Positions 9,469 through 18,950 of a stretch of DNA of 64,000 nt are shown one piece after another. This DNA is from Anaerolineaceae bacterium. GTDB lineage: Bacteria; Chloroflexota; Anaerolineae; Anaerolineales; UBA11657. The DNA is taken from contig BGOS01000016.1 of assembly GCA_003569365.1 (NCBI GenBank), positions 1 to 64,000 of the forward strand. The letters run 5' to 3'. Under the pieces are notes generated by a model that was given only the letters and a program-made list of their open reading frames with translations, did no database searches and was not told the origin of the DNA. Both the position numbers and the translations under genes were made by a program. Numbering within the stretch: position 1 is the first letter of the stretch; each line of letters opens with the position of its first letter.

Positions 9469-10460
9469 CGCTGGCCGCGTTTGTGGCAGCTGCGCTGCTA
9501 ACGGCTGCCGGCGTGGCGGCTTTTCGTGTGTGGGCGCAGCGCACCAGTTTGATGGATGTGCCCAACGCACGCAGTTCGCACTCTGTTCCCGTGCCGCGCG
9601 CGGCGGGAGTGGTGTTTGTAATTGTGGCGCCGCTTGTGTTTGCTGCAGCGCAGCTGCTGGTTACGGGCGCCGTGCCAAGCGGTATTGCAGCGTGGTGGGT
9701 TGCCAGCTGGCTGCTGGCAGCAGTTAGCATGTACGATGACTGGCGCGGCCTGCCGGCCGGGCTGCGGCTGGCTGTGCAGCTTGCGGCTGCCGCCGCCTTT
9801 TTGGCTGCAACCGGCACTCTGATGCCGCTGTGGCGTGCGTTGCTGCTTCTCCTGTGGCTGGCGGGTGTTTCGAACGCTTATAACTTTATGGATGGGGTCG
9901 ACGGGCTGGCGGCCGGGCAGGCTGTGCTGGTTATGGCGGCACTTGCTTGGTTGGGTTTGCTGCGCGGGCACGCGTGGCTGCCCGTGTTGGCTGCGGCAGT
10001 CTCCGGTGGTGCGGCGGGATTTTTAGTGCACAACTTTCCTGTGGCGCGCGTATTCATGGGCGATGTTGGCAGTGTGTGGCTGGGTTTCAGTTTTGCAGCG
10101 GTGGCAGTGTTGAATTTGGAAGGGGGCGTGCCGTTTGCTGCAAGCGTAGTTGTGCTTGGCATGTTTCTGGCGGACGGCGGAGTGACGTTGCTGCTGCGCC
10201 TGTGGCGCCGGGAGCGCGTCATGGATGCGCACCGCACGCACTTCTACCAGCGTCTGGTGCGTGCGGGCTGGAGCCATGTCCGGACGACCGGTCTTTATCT
10301 CTTGGGAACTGCGTGGCTTGGGCTGCTGTCAGTTGCTTACTTCGGCTACGCGCGATTGGACTTTGGCTGGCTATTGCTGGGGTGTGCAATCCCCTTGCTG
10401 GCAGTGTTCGGGTTTGTGTGGCAGGCGGAGCGCCGCACTGAACCAGCGGCTGCGGCATGA
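9444..10460 (+). CDS. WecA/TagO/MraY-family polyprenyl-phosphate N-acetylhexosamine-1-phosphate transferase
   Basis: Integral membrane enzyme (338 residues, about ten helices) that moves GlcNAc-1-P or a related aminosugar-1-P from UDP to undecaprenyl phosphate. Family signatures are visible: DVPNARSSHSVPVPRAAG near residue 32, YDDWRGLPAG (about 92), NFMDGVDGLAAGQ (about 147), VFMGDVGSVWLGF (about 203) and the cytoplasmic HRTHFYQRLVRAG loop (about 260) with the His-rich motif of the WecA branch. GTG at 9444 overlaps the preceding gene by 25 bases; GTG codons just downstream are possible alternatives. It is the first of two such transferases in the locus. Confidence 0.9.
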   Translation: MVVHLVVVALAAFVAAALLTAAGVAAFRVWAQRTSLMDVPNARSSHSVPVPRAAGVVFVIVAPLVFAAAQLLVTGAVPSGIAAWWVASWLLAAVSMYDDWRGLPAGLRLAVQLAAAAAFLAATGTLMPLWRALLLLLWLAGVSNAYNFMDGVDGLAAGQAVLVMAALAWLGLLRGHAWLPVLAAAVSGGAAGFLVHNFPVARVFMGDVGSVWLGFSFAAVAVLNLEGGVPFAASVVVLGMFLADGGVTLLLRLWRRERVMDAHRTHFYQRLVRAGWSHVRTTGLYLLGTAWLGLLSVAYFGYARLDFGWLLLGCAIPLLAVFGFVWQAERRTEPAAAA

Positions 10461-12067
10461 AACTTTTTACGCCGGGCTCCGGGCTGCTTGCTAGCGGTGC
10501 GCTGGCGTTTGCTACATGTACTTTGTTGCTGTTTGCTGCCACCATTGGCACCTATCCGCCGCCCACCTGTGACGAGTCGATTTATGCAAGCAGCGCCGTG
10601 GCGTTGCTGGAGCATGGTAATTTTGGCGTCACGCTCTTTCCTGCCGGCGACCCATTTCTGCGTGACAAGAACATGGTGCAGTTTGGGCGCGCATACATTG
10701 CGACGCTGGCGGTGGTATTGCGCGTGGGCGGGATTGCGTGGCTGTCCGCGCGCGCGCACGCCATGCTTGGCTGGCTGCTGGCTGCCGGGCTGGCGGCTTG
10801 GCTGGGGGTGCAACTGCACGGGCGCTGGGCAGGGTTCGCTGTGGCGCTGCTCTTTGCGTCAAACACCAAGGCATTTCTCACGGCGCATCTGGCGCGCCCC
10901 GAGTCTTGGACGGCCGCGAGTATTTTGTTGGCGGCCTGTGCCGTGCTCTGGTTGCTGCGTGCCCGGGCGCCGCATGCTGCCGGGCTTTGGTTGGCGGGTG
11001 CACTGGCTGCCTGGCCGGCTGACTTTCATGGCTTGGCGCTGGTGTTCACGCTTGGCTTTGGCGTGGCAGTGACTGTAGAGGTGGGCTTGCGCCGGCGTGC
11101 TTGGCGCTCCGCAATTATTTATGCCGGCGGGTTGGCAAGCGGGCTGGCAATGTGGGGCTGGCTGCACTGGCCGGGCAGTGATCCACGCTTCATGCAGCAG
11201 TTAACAGCATTCAATTACACACCGGCTGCAGCTGGAGGCGCAATAGCTGCCTCGATTGCAAATCTCAGTTCACTTGCGGCGTGGGGCAGGAGCGTTTTTT
11301 GGACATCGGCCGGGCCAATCTCGCTGGTGGAGGCGGCGCTGGCAGTGATTGGTTTGGCTTGGGCGTGGCGCAGTGGCTCCGCTGCGCAGCGCGTGTTGGC
11401 AACCACAGCCGTGATAGCCATGCTGGTTTATGGATTGGCTGTTTCGCAGCGGCTGGTGCAGTACGGTGTGCTTTGGTCGCCGTTTTGGTATTTGCTGGGT
11501 GTCGGGGCGCTTGTTGATGCTGCAAATTCTGTTGGTGTGCGTTTTCCAGTTGAGCAGCGAGTGATTGCGGGAACTACTCTCGTTGTGACACTACTGCTGG
11601 CGCAGTTGTTTGCTGCGGTGTGGCTCTCATACCGCTATCGTGGCGGCAACTATCGCGAGCTGGAAAGCAAGCTGCGCGCTCTGGTGCCGGCTGGCGCGCG
11701 CGTGCTGGCCGACCCGGTGTGGTGGTGGGCGCTGCGCGACGGGCGCACTTTTCTTTCCGAGGAATACTTCATCGTTACGCTCCAAACCCAGCACGCCGCT
11801 GTGCGGGACTTTTTGGGAACTGACAGCCAACTGCAAACAACTCCGGCGTTGGTGCGCACTTTAGAGCTGCTGCGCCCGGACTATGTGGCGCTTGATAATG
11901 CGCTGGCCTGCCAGGATGGGCCGGGCGAACAGGCGCGTGCATTGCTGGAGCTGGTGCGCGCGCGCTGCCGGCCGGCCGGCACAATTGCCGGCGCGTGGCT
12001 GGGCGACACCGGGAAAAGCATCAGCCAGCTGGCGCAGCAGACTACGGTCTACGCTTGCAGCGGATGA
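10457..12067 (+). CDS. GT39/PMT_2-like polytopic glycosyltransferase
   Basis: Protein of 536 residues with about eleven hydrophobic segments. The first extracytoplasmic loop carries PPPTCDESIYASSAVALL, corresponding to the acidic DE motif of ArnT/PMT-type enzymes that use polyprenyl-linked sugars. A second loop has LRDKNMVQFGRAYIATLAV and an AHLARPESWTAAS segment typical of the family. A C-terminal soluble tail (about 400-536; YRELESKLRALVPAGARVLADPVWWW) resembles the globular tail of other bacterial GT39-like proteins. The ATGA overlap with the gene before it and a similar one with the next gene indicate co-translation. Donor and acceptor are unknown. Confidence 0.75.
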   Translation: MKLFTPGSGLLASGALAFATCTLLLFAATIGTYPPPTCDESIYASSAVALLEHGNFGVTLFPAGDPFLRDKNMVQFGRAYIATLAVVLRVGGIAWLSARAHAMLGWLLAAGLAAWLGVQLHGRWAGFAVALLFASNTKAFLTAHLARPESWTAASILLAACAVLWLLRARAPHAAGLWLAGALAAWPADFHGLALVFTLGFGVAVTVEVGLRRRAWRSAIIYAGGLASGLAMWGWLHWPGSDPRFMQQLTAFNYTPAAAGGAIAASIANLSSLAAWGRSVFWTSAGPISLVEAALAVIGLAWAWRSGSAAQRVLATTAVIAMLVYGLAVSQRLVQYGVLWSPFWYLLGVGALVDAANSVGVRFPVEQRVIAGTTLVVTLLLAQLFAAVWLSYRYRGGNYRELESKLRALVPAGARVLADPVWWWALRDGRTFLSEEYFIVTLQTQHAAVRDFLGTDSQLQTTPALVRTLELLRPDYVALDNALACQDGPGEQARALLELVRARCRPAGTIAGAWLGDTGKSISQLAQQTTVYACSG

Positions 12068-13203
12068 GCCGCGCGCGCGTTGTGGTTTCGAGCGCGGGGG
12101 TATTCCACGCCTACCATCTGGCGCGTGGAGCCCAGTCCGGCGGATACCTGCAGCGCTTTATCACTTCAATTTATTCGCGGGTTGAGACGGGTATCGACCG
12201 CGCGCGTGTAGTGCAGTTGCGGTTGGCGGGCTACTTTGCACGCGCGCTGGAGTTGCTGCCGGGTTCGGCTGCACAGGCGATCACTTACCACTTGGCGGAT
12301 AACCTCTTTGACTTGCTTTCGCGTGCTTATGTGCATGATGCGGACGTGTTTCATTTTTTCAATCACTACGGCCTGCATGCCATGCAGACCGCCAAGCAGC
12401 ACGGCGCGCTTGCAATTGTGGAGCGCTCGTCGGCGCATCCGGCCTACCACCATCAGCTGCTGGTGGATGAATTTCAGCGCCATGGGCTGCGCTATCCGCG
12501 CGCCTATCAGCGGCTGCATGCCAAGCATGTGGCTGAGTACGCGGCCGCTGATTATGTGATGGTGCCATCGGAGTTCGTGGAGCGCACAATGCTGGCAGCG
12601 GGCGTGCCTGCACGCAAATTGCTGCGCGTGCATCTGGGGTTTGACCCGCAGCGCTTTGTGCCCGGCCCGAAGCACGATTCTGTTTTCCGTGTCATCTATG
12701 CCGGCGGGCTGAGCCTGCAAAAAGGAGTGGCATATTTGCTGGCGGCTTTTACAAAGTTGCGGCTGCCAAACAGCGAGCTGCTGCTGGTGGGCAACGAGTA
12801 TCCGGAGGCGCGTGCATTTCTTGCGCCGTACGCGGGTGCATACCGGCACGTGCGTTTTGTGCGCCAGTCCGAACTGCCGGCTCTTTATCAGCAGGGTTCG
12901 GTGTTTGTGCTGCCATCGCTGCAAGACGGGTTTGGGATGGTGGTTTACGAGGCGGCCGCCTGCGGCCTGCCGGTCATTACCACTGATCATGTGGGTGCTT
13001 CCCTGCGTGATGGCGTTGACGGCTTTGTGGTGCCGATCTGCAATGCTGATGTGCTGGCCGAGCGCATTCTGCATCTGTATTCTCAACCGGCGGAGCGCGC
13101 TGCCATGGCTGCCAGTGCGCAGCAATATGTGCAGCAATTTACGTGGGCGCACTATCACCGCGAACTGTGCGGTCTCTACGCCAGATTGACGGGCTCCACT
13201 TGA
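12064..13203 (+). CDS. GT4-family glycosyltransferase
   Basis: Retaining GT-B transferase of 379 residues. The N-terminal half contains HHHLLVDEF-like and SEFVERTML acceptor-domain segments. The C-terminal donor domain has FRVIYAGGLSLQKGVAYLL (about 215), VFVLPSLQDGFGMVVYEAAACGLPVITT (about 280-310, the E-x7-E nucleotide-sugar site) and a terminal helix. I chose ATG at 12064 because it forms an ATGA overlap with the preceding stop and opens directly on RVVVSSAGVFHAYHLARG, the glycine-rich loop expected at the start of a GT4 fold. A longer reading from 11995 only covers the end of the previous gene. Substrate unknown. Confidence 0.88.
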   Translation: MSRARVVVSSAGVFHAYHLARGAQSGGYLQRFITSIYSRVETGIDRARVVQLRLAGYFARALELLPGSAAQAITYHLADNLFDLLSRAYVHDADVFHFFNHYGLHAMQTAKQHGALAIVERSSAHPAYHHQLLVDEFQRHGLRYPRAYQRLHAKHVAEYAAADYVMVPSEFVERTMLAAGVPARKLLRVHLGFDPQRFVPGPKHDSVFRVIYAGGLSLQKGVAYLLAAFTKLRLPNSELLLVGNEYPEARAFLAPYAGAYRHVRFVRQSELPALYQQGSVFVLPSLQDGFGMVVYEAAACGLPVITTDHVGASLRDGVDGFVVPICNADVLAERILHLYSQPAERAAMAASAQQYVQQFTWAHYHRELCGLYARLTGST

Positions 13204-13243
13204 TGTTGGTGCAGCGGACGCTGGAACGGGTTGATTCCCAAGA

Positions 13244-13483
13244 GTGCGAGAGCACAGTGCGAAGCGATCTGGCTGCATGCGCTGGTATGTTAGCTGGGGG
13301 CCATTGAGTATGTTTCAGCCGGCGCAGCCCATCGGCGCAAGTGGATTGCAAGCAGCGCAACGCGTGGATGCGCTGCAACCCGCGGTTGAACAGATCTGCC
13401 GGAGCATTAGGAACCCGGCGGAACGCGACCCGTTTGGCCATGAGCGCGTGATGTACATCCGCTTTGGTGAAATGCGATGGTAA
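13244..13483 (+). CDS. Possible small uncharacterised protein (79 residues) in the glycan operon
   Basis: The 273 bases between two glycosyltransferases contain no recognised gene. This reading frame (GTG start) ends in TAA overlapping the ATG of the next gene by seven bases, the same coupling used throughout the operon, which is the main reason to keep it. The product has a hydrophilic C-terminal half (AAQRVDALQPAVEQICRSIRN) and no signal peptide, membrane segment or motif I recognise. A second short frame (13203-13307, 34 codons) starts at the previous stop and looks less protein-like. This could equally be non-coding or the relic of a lost gene. Confidence 0.25.
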   Translation: MREHSAKRSGCMRWYVSWGPLSMFQPAQPIGASGLQAAQRVDALQPAVEQICRSIRNPAERDPFGHERVMYIRFGEMRW

Positions 13484-14427
13484 CTCTGCGCCAAACGCAA
13501 ACTGAGGCCGTGCCGCGCTTTTCGATCATTGTGCCCACGCGCAATGAAGAGGCGGACATTGCCGCCACGCTGCGGGCGCTGCTTGCGCTTGAGCATCCAG
13601 CGTTTGAGGTGCTGGTGGTGGATGATTCGAGCGACCGGACGCGCGAAATTGTGCGCGGCTTTGCGGCGGATGGGGTGCGCTGTTTGGAGCAGGGCACGCA
13701 GCGCGGGCGGGCAGCGGCGCGCAACACGGGCATGCGCGCAGCGCGCGGCGAAATTCTTGTGATACTCAACGCCGATGTGCATCTGCCGCCTGATTTTTTG
13801 CGCCGCCTCGAAGTACATTACGCAGCGGGCGCTGACTATGTGCTTGTGGAGAATGAGATTGAGAACACGCAGCAATTGCTGCCGCGCTATCTGCAGGCGC
13901 AGCATACGCACCAATATGGAGTGCACACCAAGGTGGACATGAACTGGACCGAGGGCTTCTCCTGCCGGCGGCAGGCAGCGCTGGCTGCGGGCTTGCAGCC
14001 GGAGGGCGGCACGGTGCCACTGGTGGCGGGCGAGGATGGCTGGTTTGGTGAACGGCTGCAAGCGTGCGGCTTTCGCAAGGTGTTTGACCGTTCGCTGGTG
14101 GCCACGCATGTGGTGCCCGCACAGTTGCGCAGCTTCTGGGCGCAGCGTGCGGGCCGCGGCCAGGGCACGGCACAAATTTGGCGCCAGCGTGAACGGAATT
14201 CACTGTTGGTGCTGGTGCTGCGCACTGTGATGCAAACTCTTATTAGCGCAGTTGGCATAGGGCTGCTGCTGCCGGCTGCCCGCCGGGCATGGCTGCTTTC
14301 CCGGTTGTCGCCATACCGCAACCAGGATTTGGTTCCATTTTTTGCAGTCGGAAATATTGAGGCGCTTGCCAACCTGACTGGCATTTGGCATGGATGCATT
14401 GAAGCTGTGCGCGCGGGCAATGCGTAA
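13477..14427 (+). CDS. GT2-family glycosyltransferase
   Basis: Family 2 transferase of 316 residues. The GT-A domain starts with FSIIVPTRNEEADIAATLRAL (about 10-30), then VLVVDDSSDRT, a GRAAARNTGMRAARGE loop and VILNADVHLP, where the metal-binding DxD reads N-A-D-V. EGFSCRRQAAL and AGEDGWFGERL give the acceptor-side acidic pair. One hydrophobic stretch lies near the C-terminus (about 245-265), so it is probably membrane-associated. The ATG overlaps the end of the small frame before it. Downstream 22 bases lead to the next glycosyltransferase. Substrate unknown. Confidence 0.85.
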   Translation: MVTLRQTQTEAVPRFSIIVPTRNEEADIAATLRALLALEHPAFEVLVVDDSSDRTREIVRGFAADGVRCLEQGTQRGRAAARNTGMRAARGEILVILNADVHLPPDFLRRLEVHYAAGADYVLVENEIENTQQLLPRYLQAQHTHQYGVHTKVDMNWTEGFSCRRQAALAAGLQPEGGTVPLVAGEDGWFGERLQACGFRKVFDRSLVATHVVPAQLRSFWAQRAGRGQGTAQIWRQRERNSLLVLVLRTVMQTLISAVGIGLLLPAARRAWLLSRLSPYRNQDLVPFFAVGNIEALANLTGIWHGCIEAVRAGNA

Positions 14428-14449
14428 CGCAGGCCGGGAAGTTGGTTAA

Positions 14450-15592
14450 TTGAAACACATGAAGGTGTTGATTGCCGGCCATACCTACATGGTCGCTGAG
14501 AACCAAAAGAAACTGGCAGCTCTTGCGCAACTTGCGGACGTGGAGCTGGCTGCTGTTGTGCCGCACCGCTGGCATGAACCACTGCAAAACGAACTGCGGC
14601 CGCAGCGCGCAAGCGGTGCCAGCTGGCAGATGTATCCAACGCGGGTTGTGCTTGCTGGGAATGAGATGCGCTATGTGTATCTTTCCCGCGACCTGCACAT
14701 GCAGCAAGTGCAGCCGGACGTGCTGCTGGTTGAAAATGGCGCCGGCGCGTTTGCCTACACCCAATTCTTGATGTGCCGCCGGAAATACGCGCCACGCGCA
14801 CGCGCGGTGTTTTTTACCTGGTGGAACTTGCCCTATCGCGCGCGTGCGCCGCTGCACCAGCTGGAGCAGTGGAACTTGCGCCAGACTCAGGGGGCAATTG
14901 CGGGCAATCAGGCTGCGGCTGCCATTTTGCGCGGGCATGGTTACACTGGGGCATTGGAAGTGCTGCCGCAGCTGGGGGTGGATATTGCGCACTTTGCTCC
15001 AAAAAAGAATGAAGCATTGCGGGCGTTGCACAACTGGCACGGTCCGGTCATTGGCTACGCCGGCCGGCTGGTGGCAGAGAAGGGCTTGCGTGTATTGATG
15101 CGCGCGCTGGAGCAGCTGCGTGGTGACTTTCAGCTTGTGTTGCTCGGGCGCGGCCCGCTTGAAGCGGAGATCCGCGCGTGGGCTGCGCAGCTCACAGACG
15201 GGCAGCGCGTTCACATTCAAGCCACCGTGCCGCATGCGGATGTGCCGCAATGGATGAACGCCATGGATCTGCTTGTGCTTCCATCTCTCACCACCACCTT
15301 CTGGATCGAACAATTTGGGCATGTGCTGATTGAGGCCATGGCTTGCGGGTTGCCGGTGGTGGCTTCGGACTCGGGTGAGATGGCGCAGGTGGTGGGGGCG
15401 GCGGGGATGGTGGTGCCAGAGGGAAATGTGGCGGCGCTGGCTGTGGCGCTGCAACAGCTGGTTGATGATGCGGGGCGGCGCGTGGCGCTGGGCGCAGCTG
15501 CGCGCGCGCGGGTTGCGGCGCACTACACTCATGCAGAAGTTGCGCGCAAGACGCACGCGTTTTTGCAGCAGGTTGTGGCTGCACCGATGTGA
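14450..15592 (+). CDS. GT4-family glycosyltransferase
   Basis: Retaining GT-B transferase of 380 residues. KVLIAGHTYMVAENQKKLAAL opens the acceptor domain. The donor domain shows GPVIGYAGRLVAEKGLRVLM (about 198-218), LVLLGRGPLEAEI, a VPHADVPQWMNAMDLLVLPS segment and FGHVLIEAMACGLPVVASDSGEM with the E-x7-E-like site. The start is TTG at 14450, eight bases after a GGGAAG ribosome-binding site (14436-14441); the ATG at 14459 in the same frame lies 17 bases from it and is the alternative. The gene stands between a GT2 and the flippase, so it probably adds one sugar of the repeat unit. Confidence 0.87.
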   Translation: MKHMKVLIAGHTYMVAENQKKLAALAQLADVELAAVVPHRWHEPLQNELRPQRASGASWQMYPTRVVLAGNEMRYVYLSRDLHMQQVQPDVLLVENGAGAFAYTQFLMCRRKYAPRARAVFFTWWNLPYRARAPLHQLEQWNLRQTQGAIAGNQAAAAILRGHGYTGALEVLPQLGVDIAHFAPKKNEALRALHNWHGPVIGYAGRLVAEKGLRVLMRALEQLRGDFQLVLLGRGPLEAEIRAWAAQLTDGQRVHIQATVPHADVPQWMNAMDLLVLPSLTTTFWIEQFGHVLIEAMACGLPVVASDSGEMAQVVGAAGMVVPEGNVAALAVALQQLVDDAGRRVALGAAARARVAAHYTHAEVARKTHAFLQQVVAAPM

Positions 15593-15653
15593 GCTGGCGC
15601 GCAAGCTCTGATGCAAGTTTGCAAAGCCCTCACCGCAAATAATTTGTGCCGGG

Positions 15654-17168
15654 ATGACTGAACCGCCAAACCAGCTGGCGCAGCGCACTGTGCGCGGCGC
15701 GTTGTGGACCGGCCTTTCGCAGTACTGGCTCTTTGCATTGGGTGTCGCAAAGACAGTTGTGCTGGCGCGCCTGATTGAGCCGCAATATTTTGGGATCCTC
15801 GCACTCTCGCAAGCGTGGATGACCTACCTGACGCTGTTGCGTTTTGATTTTCGGACGGCTGTGATTACCTGGGTGGAAGATCCGGCAATGCTGGCAGTTC
15901 AGTTTTGGCTGGAAGTGCTGCTGGCCGCAGCGGGCGTTGTGCTCGCCCTGCTGCTTTATCTATTGGTGCCGGGCATCTTGTTTGTATTTGGCGCAGCCCA
16001 GGCGGACTGGCTGCCCGCAGTTTGGAGTGTTATTTTTGTTTTAATGGCGCTCACAATTGTCGAGGCGGTTTGTTCCACCGGGCGTTACCTTGCAGAACGG
16101 CGCATGCTGCAGGCTGCAATTGGCAAGCTGACGGTGGTGCAGTCCATCGTCGGGCTGGTTGTGGCGGTGTGGCTGGCGTGGAGCGGCTACCCTTTGGCGG
16201 CGCTGCTGGTGGATGCAGCGCTGCCGGTTTTGGTGGTTGGCGCGGGAGCGGCGTGGGTTAGCGGCTGGCGCCCGCAACTGATATGGGATACTGCAATTGC
16301 GCGGCGTTTGCTTGCGCTTGGTTTTACAATGTGGACGGCGGGGCTGCTCGGTAAAATTGTCTTTCAGTTTGATGACTGGCTGGTGGGCACAATTCAGCGG
16401 CCGCGCCTGCCGGTGTGGCGCGGTTCGGGTGTGCTGCCAGAATCGTTTTACTCGCGCGCTTACACCGCCGGTAAAATGCCCATGGACATTTTTGCGAGCG
16501 CCATCAGCATGCTGGCGCTGCCTTTGTACGCGCGCAGCGAAGCGCAGGGCCGGGACATGCTGCGGCGCATTTACCGGCGCACCACCTGGCTGCTGGCCTA
16601 CCTGATTTTTTTCTCCAGTGCCGTGGCACTGACCGCCACTGCAGAGGTAGTGCAAATTTTGCTGGGCCCTGCGTGGCTGGACACCGTGCCGCTCTTTCGC
16701 CTCATGTCGCTATTTGTTTTATTGCGTCCCATGTATCAAAACGCGTGCCAGATGCTGCTGGCGGTCGGCCGCGAGCGTGAGATGCGCGCAACCGTAGCGG
16801 TACAGGCAGCCTTCTTGCTGCTGGCTGGCCCGCCGGCGGTTTTGTGGCAGGGTGCGGCGGGCGCGGCGGTTGCGGTTAGTGTGATGAGTGTGATTGGATT
16901 GGCTGCAGTTGAGTGGCATGTGCAAAAGGAATTGACTGAGGCGGTGTGGCCGCTTTACTTGCTGCCGGCTGCCACGCTCGCTGCCTTGATGCTGGCGCTG
17001 CAGGGCCTGGCACCGTTCCTGCCCGCGAGTATTTGGTGGAGCGCGGGCATCAAGCTCGCGCTTTGCAGCGCCGCCTACGCGCTGGTGATTGTCACACTGC
17101 AGCGCAAAATGCTGCAGGTGGTGCGCGATACGCTGATGCAGTCCCTATGGCCGGCGGTGCGCACCTGA
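15654..17168 (+). CDS. Wzx-type oligosaccharide flippase (MOP superfamily)
   Basis: Protein of 504 residues with 12-14 hydrophobic segments. The N-terminus ([21 protein letters not shown], then [18 protein letters not shown]) is typical of WzxC/TuaB-like polysaccharide exporters, which move undecaprenyl-PP-linked repeat units to the outer face of the membrane. The middle loop [21 protein letters not shown] also fits the family. This is the only flippase seen in the window, although there are at least three initiating transferases, so it is either promiscuous or others lie outside. A 61-base gap precedes it and its TGA shares a base with the ATG of the acyltransferase. Confidence 0.88.
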   Translation: MTEPPNQLAQRTVRGALWTGLSQYWLFALGVAKTVVLARLIEPQYFGILALSQAWMTYLTLLRFDFRTAVITWVEDPAMLAVQFWLEVLLAAAGVVLALLLYLLVPGILFVFGAAQADWLPAVWSVIFVLMALTIVEAVCSTGRYLAERRMLQAAIGKLTVVQSIVGLVVAVWLAWSGYPLAALLVDAALPVLVVGAGAAWVSGWRPQLIWDTAIARRLLALGFTMWTAGLLGKIVFQFDDWLVGTIQRPRLPVWRGSGVLPESFYSRAYTAGKMPMDIFASAISMLALPLYARSEAQGRDMLRRIYRRTTWLLAYLIFFSSAVALTATAEVVQILLGPAWLDTVPLFRLMSLFVLLRPMYQNACQMLLAVGREREMRATVAVQAAFLLLAGPPAVLWQGAAGAAVAVSVMSVIGLAAVEWHVQKELTEAVWPLYLLPAATLAALMLALQGLAPFLPASIWWSAGIKLALCSAAYALVIVTLQRKMLQVVRDTLMQSLWPAVRT

Positions 17169-17737
17169 TGCGCGCCTGGTTAAACCGCTGGCTTGCGGTG
17201 CCGTTGGTGCTGTTTCTGCGCGGGTGGATGTTGAATGTGTTTGTGAGCCAGCTGCCCGCCGCAGGCTTGCGCTACTGGTATTACCGCCGTGTGTGTGGCA
17301 TGCAGATTGATGCAACCGCCAGCGTGTGGCGCGGCGCGCAGTTTACCGGCGACTGCATGCATGCCATTACCGTTGGCCCGAATTGCTCGATTGCGTTCGA
17401 GTCTTTCTGGGTGGCAGGTGCTGCCATCACGCTGGCCAACGATGTGGTGTTCGGGCACCAGGTTGGTTTGTACACCTCCGACCATGATCCGGATGATGCC
17501 GGCCTGATGCGGCGTAATGCGCCGATAGTGATCGGGGATCACGTGTTTGTGGGGTCGCGTGCCATCATTCTGCCGGGCGTCACAATCGGGCGCGGTGCGC
17601 TGGTAGCAGCGGGCGCGGTTGTCACCAAAGACGTGCCGCCATTTGCAATTGTGGCCGGCAATCCGGCGCGCGTCATTCGCGAACGCACGGTGCGCGAATT
17701 CAGCTACAGCCATTCCGGTACGCCGCCCTTCACCTAA
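17168..17737 (+). CDS. Hexapeptide-repeat acyltransferase (left-handed beta-helix)
   Basis: O-acetyltransferase-like protein of 189 residues that probably decorates a sugar of the polymer. Imperfect hexapeptide repeats run through the middle and C-terminal half: [76 protein letters not shown] and NPARVI, the hallmark ending of WbbJ/Maa-type enzymes. A short hydrophobic stretch at residues 8-20 may bind the membrane. ATG at 17168 was chosen because it overlaps the flippase stop by one base; an upstream in-frame extension lies wholly inside the flippase gene. Confidence 0.88.
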   Translation: MRAWLNRWLAVPLVLFLRGWMLNVFVSQLPAAGLRYWYYRRVCGMQIDATASVWRGAQFTGDCMHAITVGPNCSIAFESFWVAGAAITLANDVVFGHQVGLYTSDHDPDDAGLMRRNAPIVIGDHVFVGSRAIILPGVTIGRGALVAAGAVVTKDVPPFAIVAGNPARVIRERTVREFSYSHSGTPPFT

Positions 17738-18948
17738 TGCGCGCTTGGGGTGCTGATCTAGGCGCGCTGCCGGCTGCGCTTTGGCTGCGGCTGCAAGCAT
17801 GGCCCGCGGATGCCATCTTTGCTGCGCTTGCCGGGCTGCGCCTGCTGATTTCTGTTCTGCTTGTGCTGGAAGTGCCGCGCCTCGAATCGCATGACGGCTT
17901 TTATTTTCATCACGGTGGCGACCAGGATTATTACTTTGAGTATGCGCTGGTGTTGCTGCGCGGCAGCTACGCGCGCCTGTTTTCCGTGAATATGGGCCAG
18001 CCCGCAATGCTGGCCGCATTCAGCTGGCTGCTGCACGGGCTGGTGTTTGAGGATGTTCTTACCATTGCAGTGCTTGTGAATGGCTTTCTGCTTGCGGGCC
18101 TCTCTGTAATTTTGGTTGGCCGGCTGGCGCTGGAACTTACCAGCGACCGGTTGACTGCAATCTTTGCCGCGGGTTTGTGGGCGGGCATGCCTTGGCTGCT
18201 GTGGCTGGCATTTGGCCTGCACCCCAACGCGGTGCAGCTGCGCATGCCGTACGTGCCCGGTGTCGCATGGCTGCATACCATCGCAGACGGACCCGCACTT
18301 TTTTTTTCGTTGCTGGGCATGTACTACACAGCACGCACCCTCCGCCAGCCGGACTTGGCCACGGCTGTACTTGCCGGCATTGCTTTTGGCGTATCGCTCT
18401 TGTTTCGAATTCAATTTGTAATTCTGCTGCTGGTGGCGTTGCTTGCGCTGGCGATTGGCCGGCGCTGGCTGGCTGGCTGTGCAGCGCTGGCCTGTGCTGC
18501 GCTGGCTTACGTGCCCCAGGTTGTGTACAACCGCCTGGCTTCCATGCAAGCGGGAATGCCCGGCGTGATTCCCTGGTTGCCGGGCTATGTATATTTTGGC
18601 TTGATTGATCCGGTGTCGGCCGAGGTCTACTGGTCGAATCCCAAGCTCAATGTTTTCGTTCTGGCGGCATCCGCGGGTACTGGCATTTGGATGGGCGGCG
18701 TGGTGCTGCTCGCCTTGGCGCTGCTTGCAGTGCTGGCAGCTGCCTGCGTGCGGGCGTTGGGTGCAGGCCGCGCGTTGCTGCTGCTGGGAGGCATACCGGG
18801 CTCAATTGGCATAACGCTGTTCACCGCAATTTATTGGCAAAATCTTTTCCGGTTCACGCTGCCCGCAATCCCCATTTTTGCCATACTGGTCGGATGGGGA
18901 GCCAGCATATTGTGGCAGCGGTACGCGGCAGCGCCACGGGCAGCCTGA
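17737..18948 (+). CDS. Polytopic membrane protein, GT39-like
   Basis: Protein of 403 residues with about ten hydrophobic segments. The first outer loop contains LESHDGFYFHHGGDQDYYFEYALVLL, an acidic loop in the place where PMT/ArnT-type enzymes carry their catalytic Asp/Glu; later loops include RMPYVPGVAWLHTIADGPALFF. It is shorter than most GT39 members and lacks a soluble C-terminal domain. I infer a transferase using polyprenyl-phosphate sugars, but a membrane protein of other function cannot be excluded. The ATG shares a base with the preceding stop. Confidence 0.6.
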   Translation: MRAWGADLGALPAALWLRLQAWPADAIFAALAGLRLLISVLLVLEVPRLESHDGFYFHHGGDQDYYFEYALVLLRGSYARLFSVNMGQPAMLAAFSWLLHGLVFEDVLTIAVLVNGFLLAGLSVILVGRLALELTSDRLTAIFAAGLWAGMPWLLWLAFGLHPNAVQLRMPYVPGVAWLHTIADGPALFFSLLGMYYTARTLRQPDLATAVLAGIAFGVSLLFRIQFVILLLVALLALAIGRRWLAGCAALACAALAYVPQVVYNRLASMQAGMPGVIPWLPGYVYFGLIDPVSAEVYWSNPKLNVFVLAASAGTGIWMGGVVLLALALLAVLAAACVRALGAGRALLLLGGIPGSIGITLFTAIYWQNLFRFTLPAIPIFAILVGWGASILWQRYAAAPRAA

Positions 18949-18950
18949 AA

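Noticed and set aside
14243-15688. Long - strand open frame (481 codons) over the GT4 gene
   Set aside because: Shadow of a GC-rich gene; the + strand product has clear GT4 motifs, this one has none. The same holds for other long - strand frames over the locus, such as 7147-8379 and 12166-13278.
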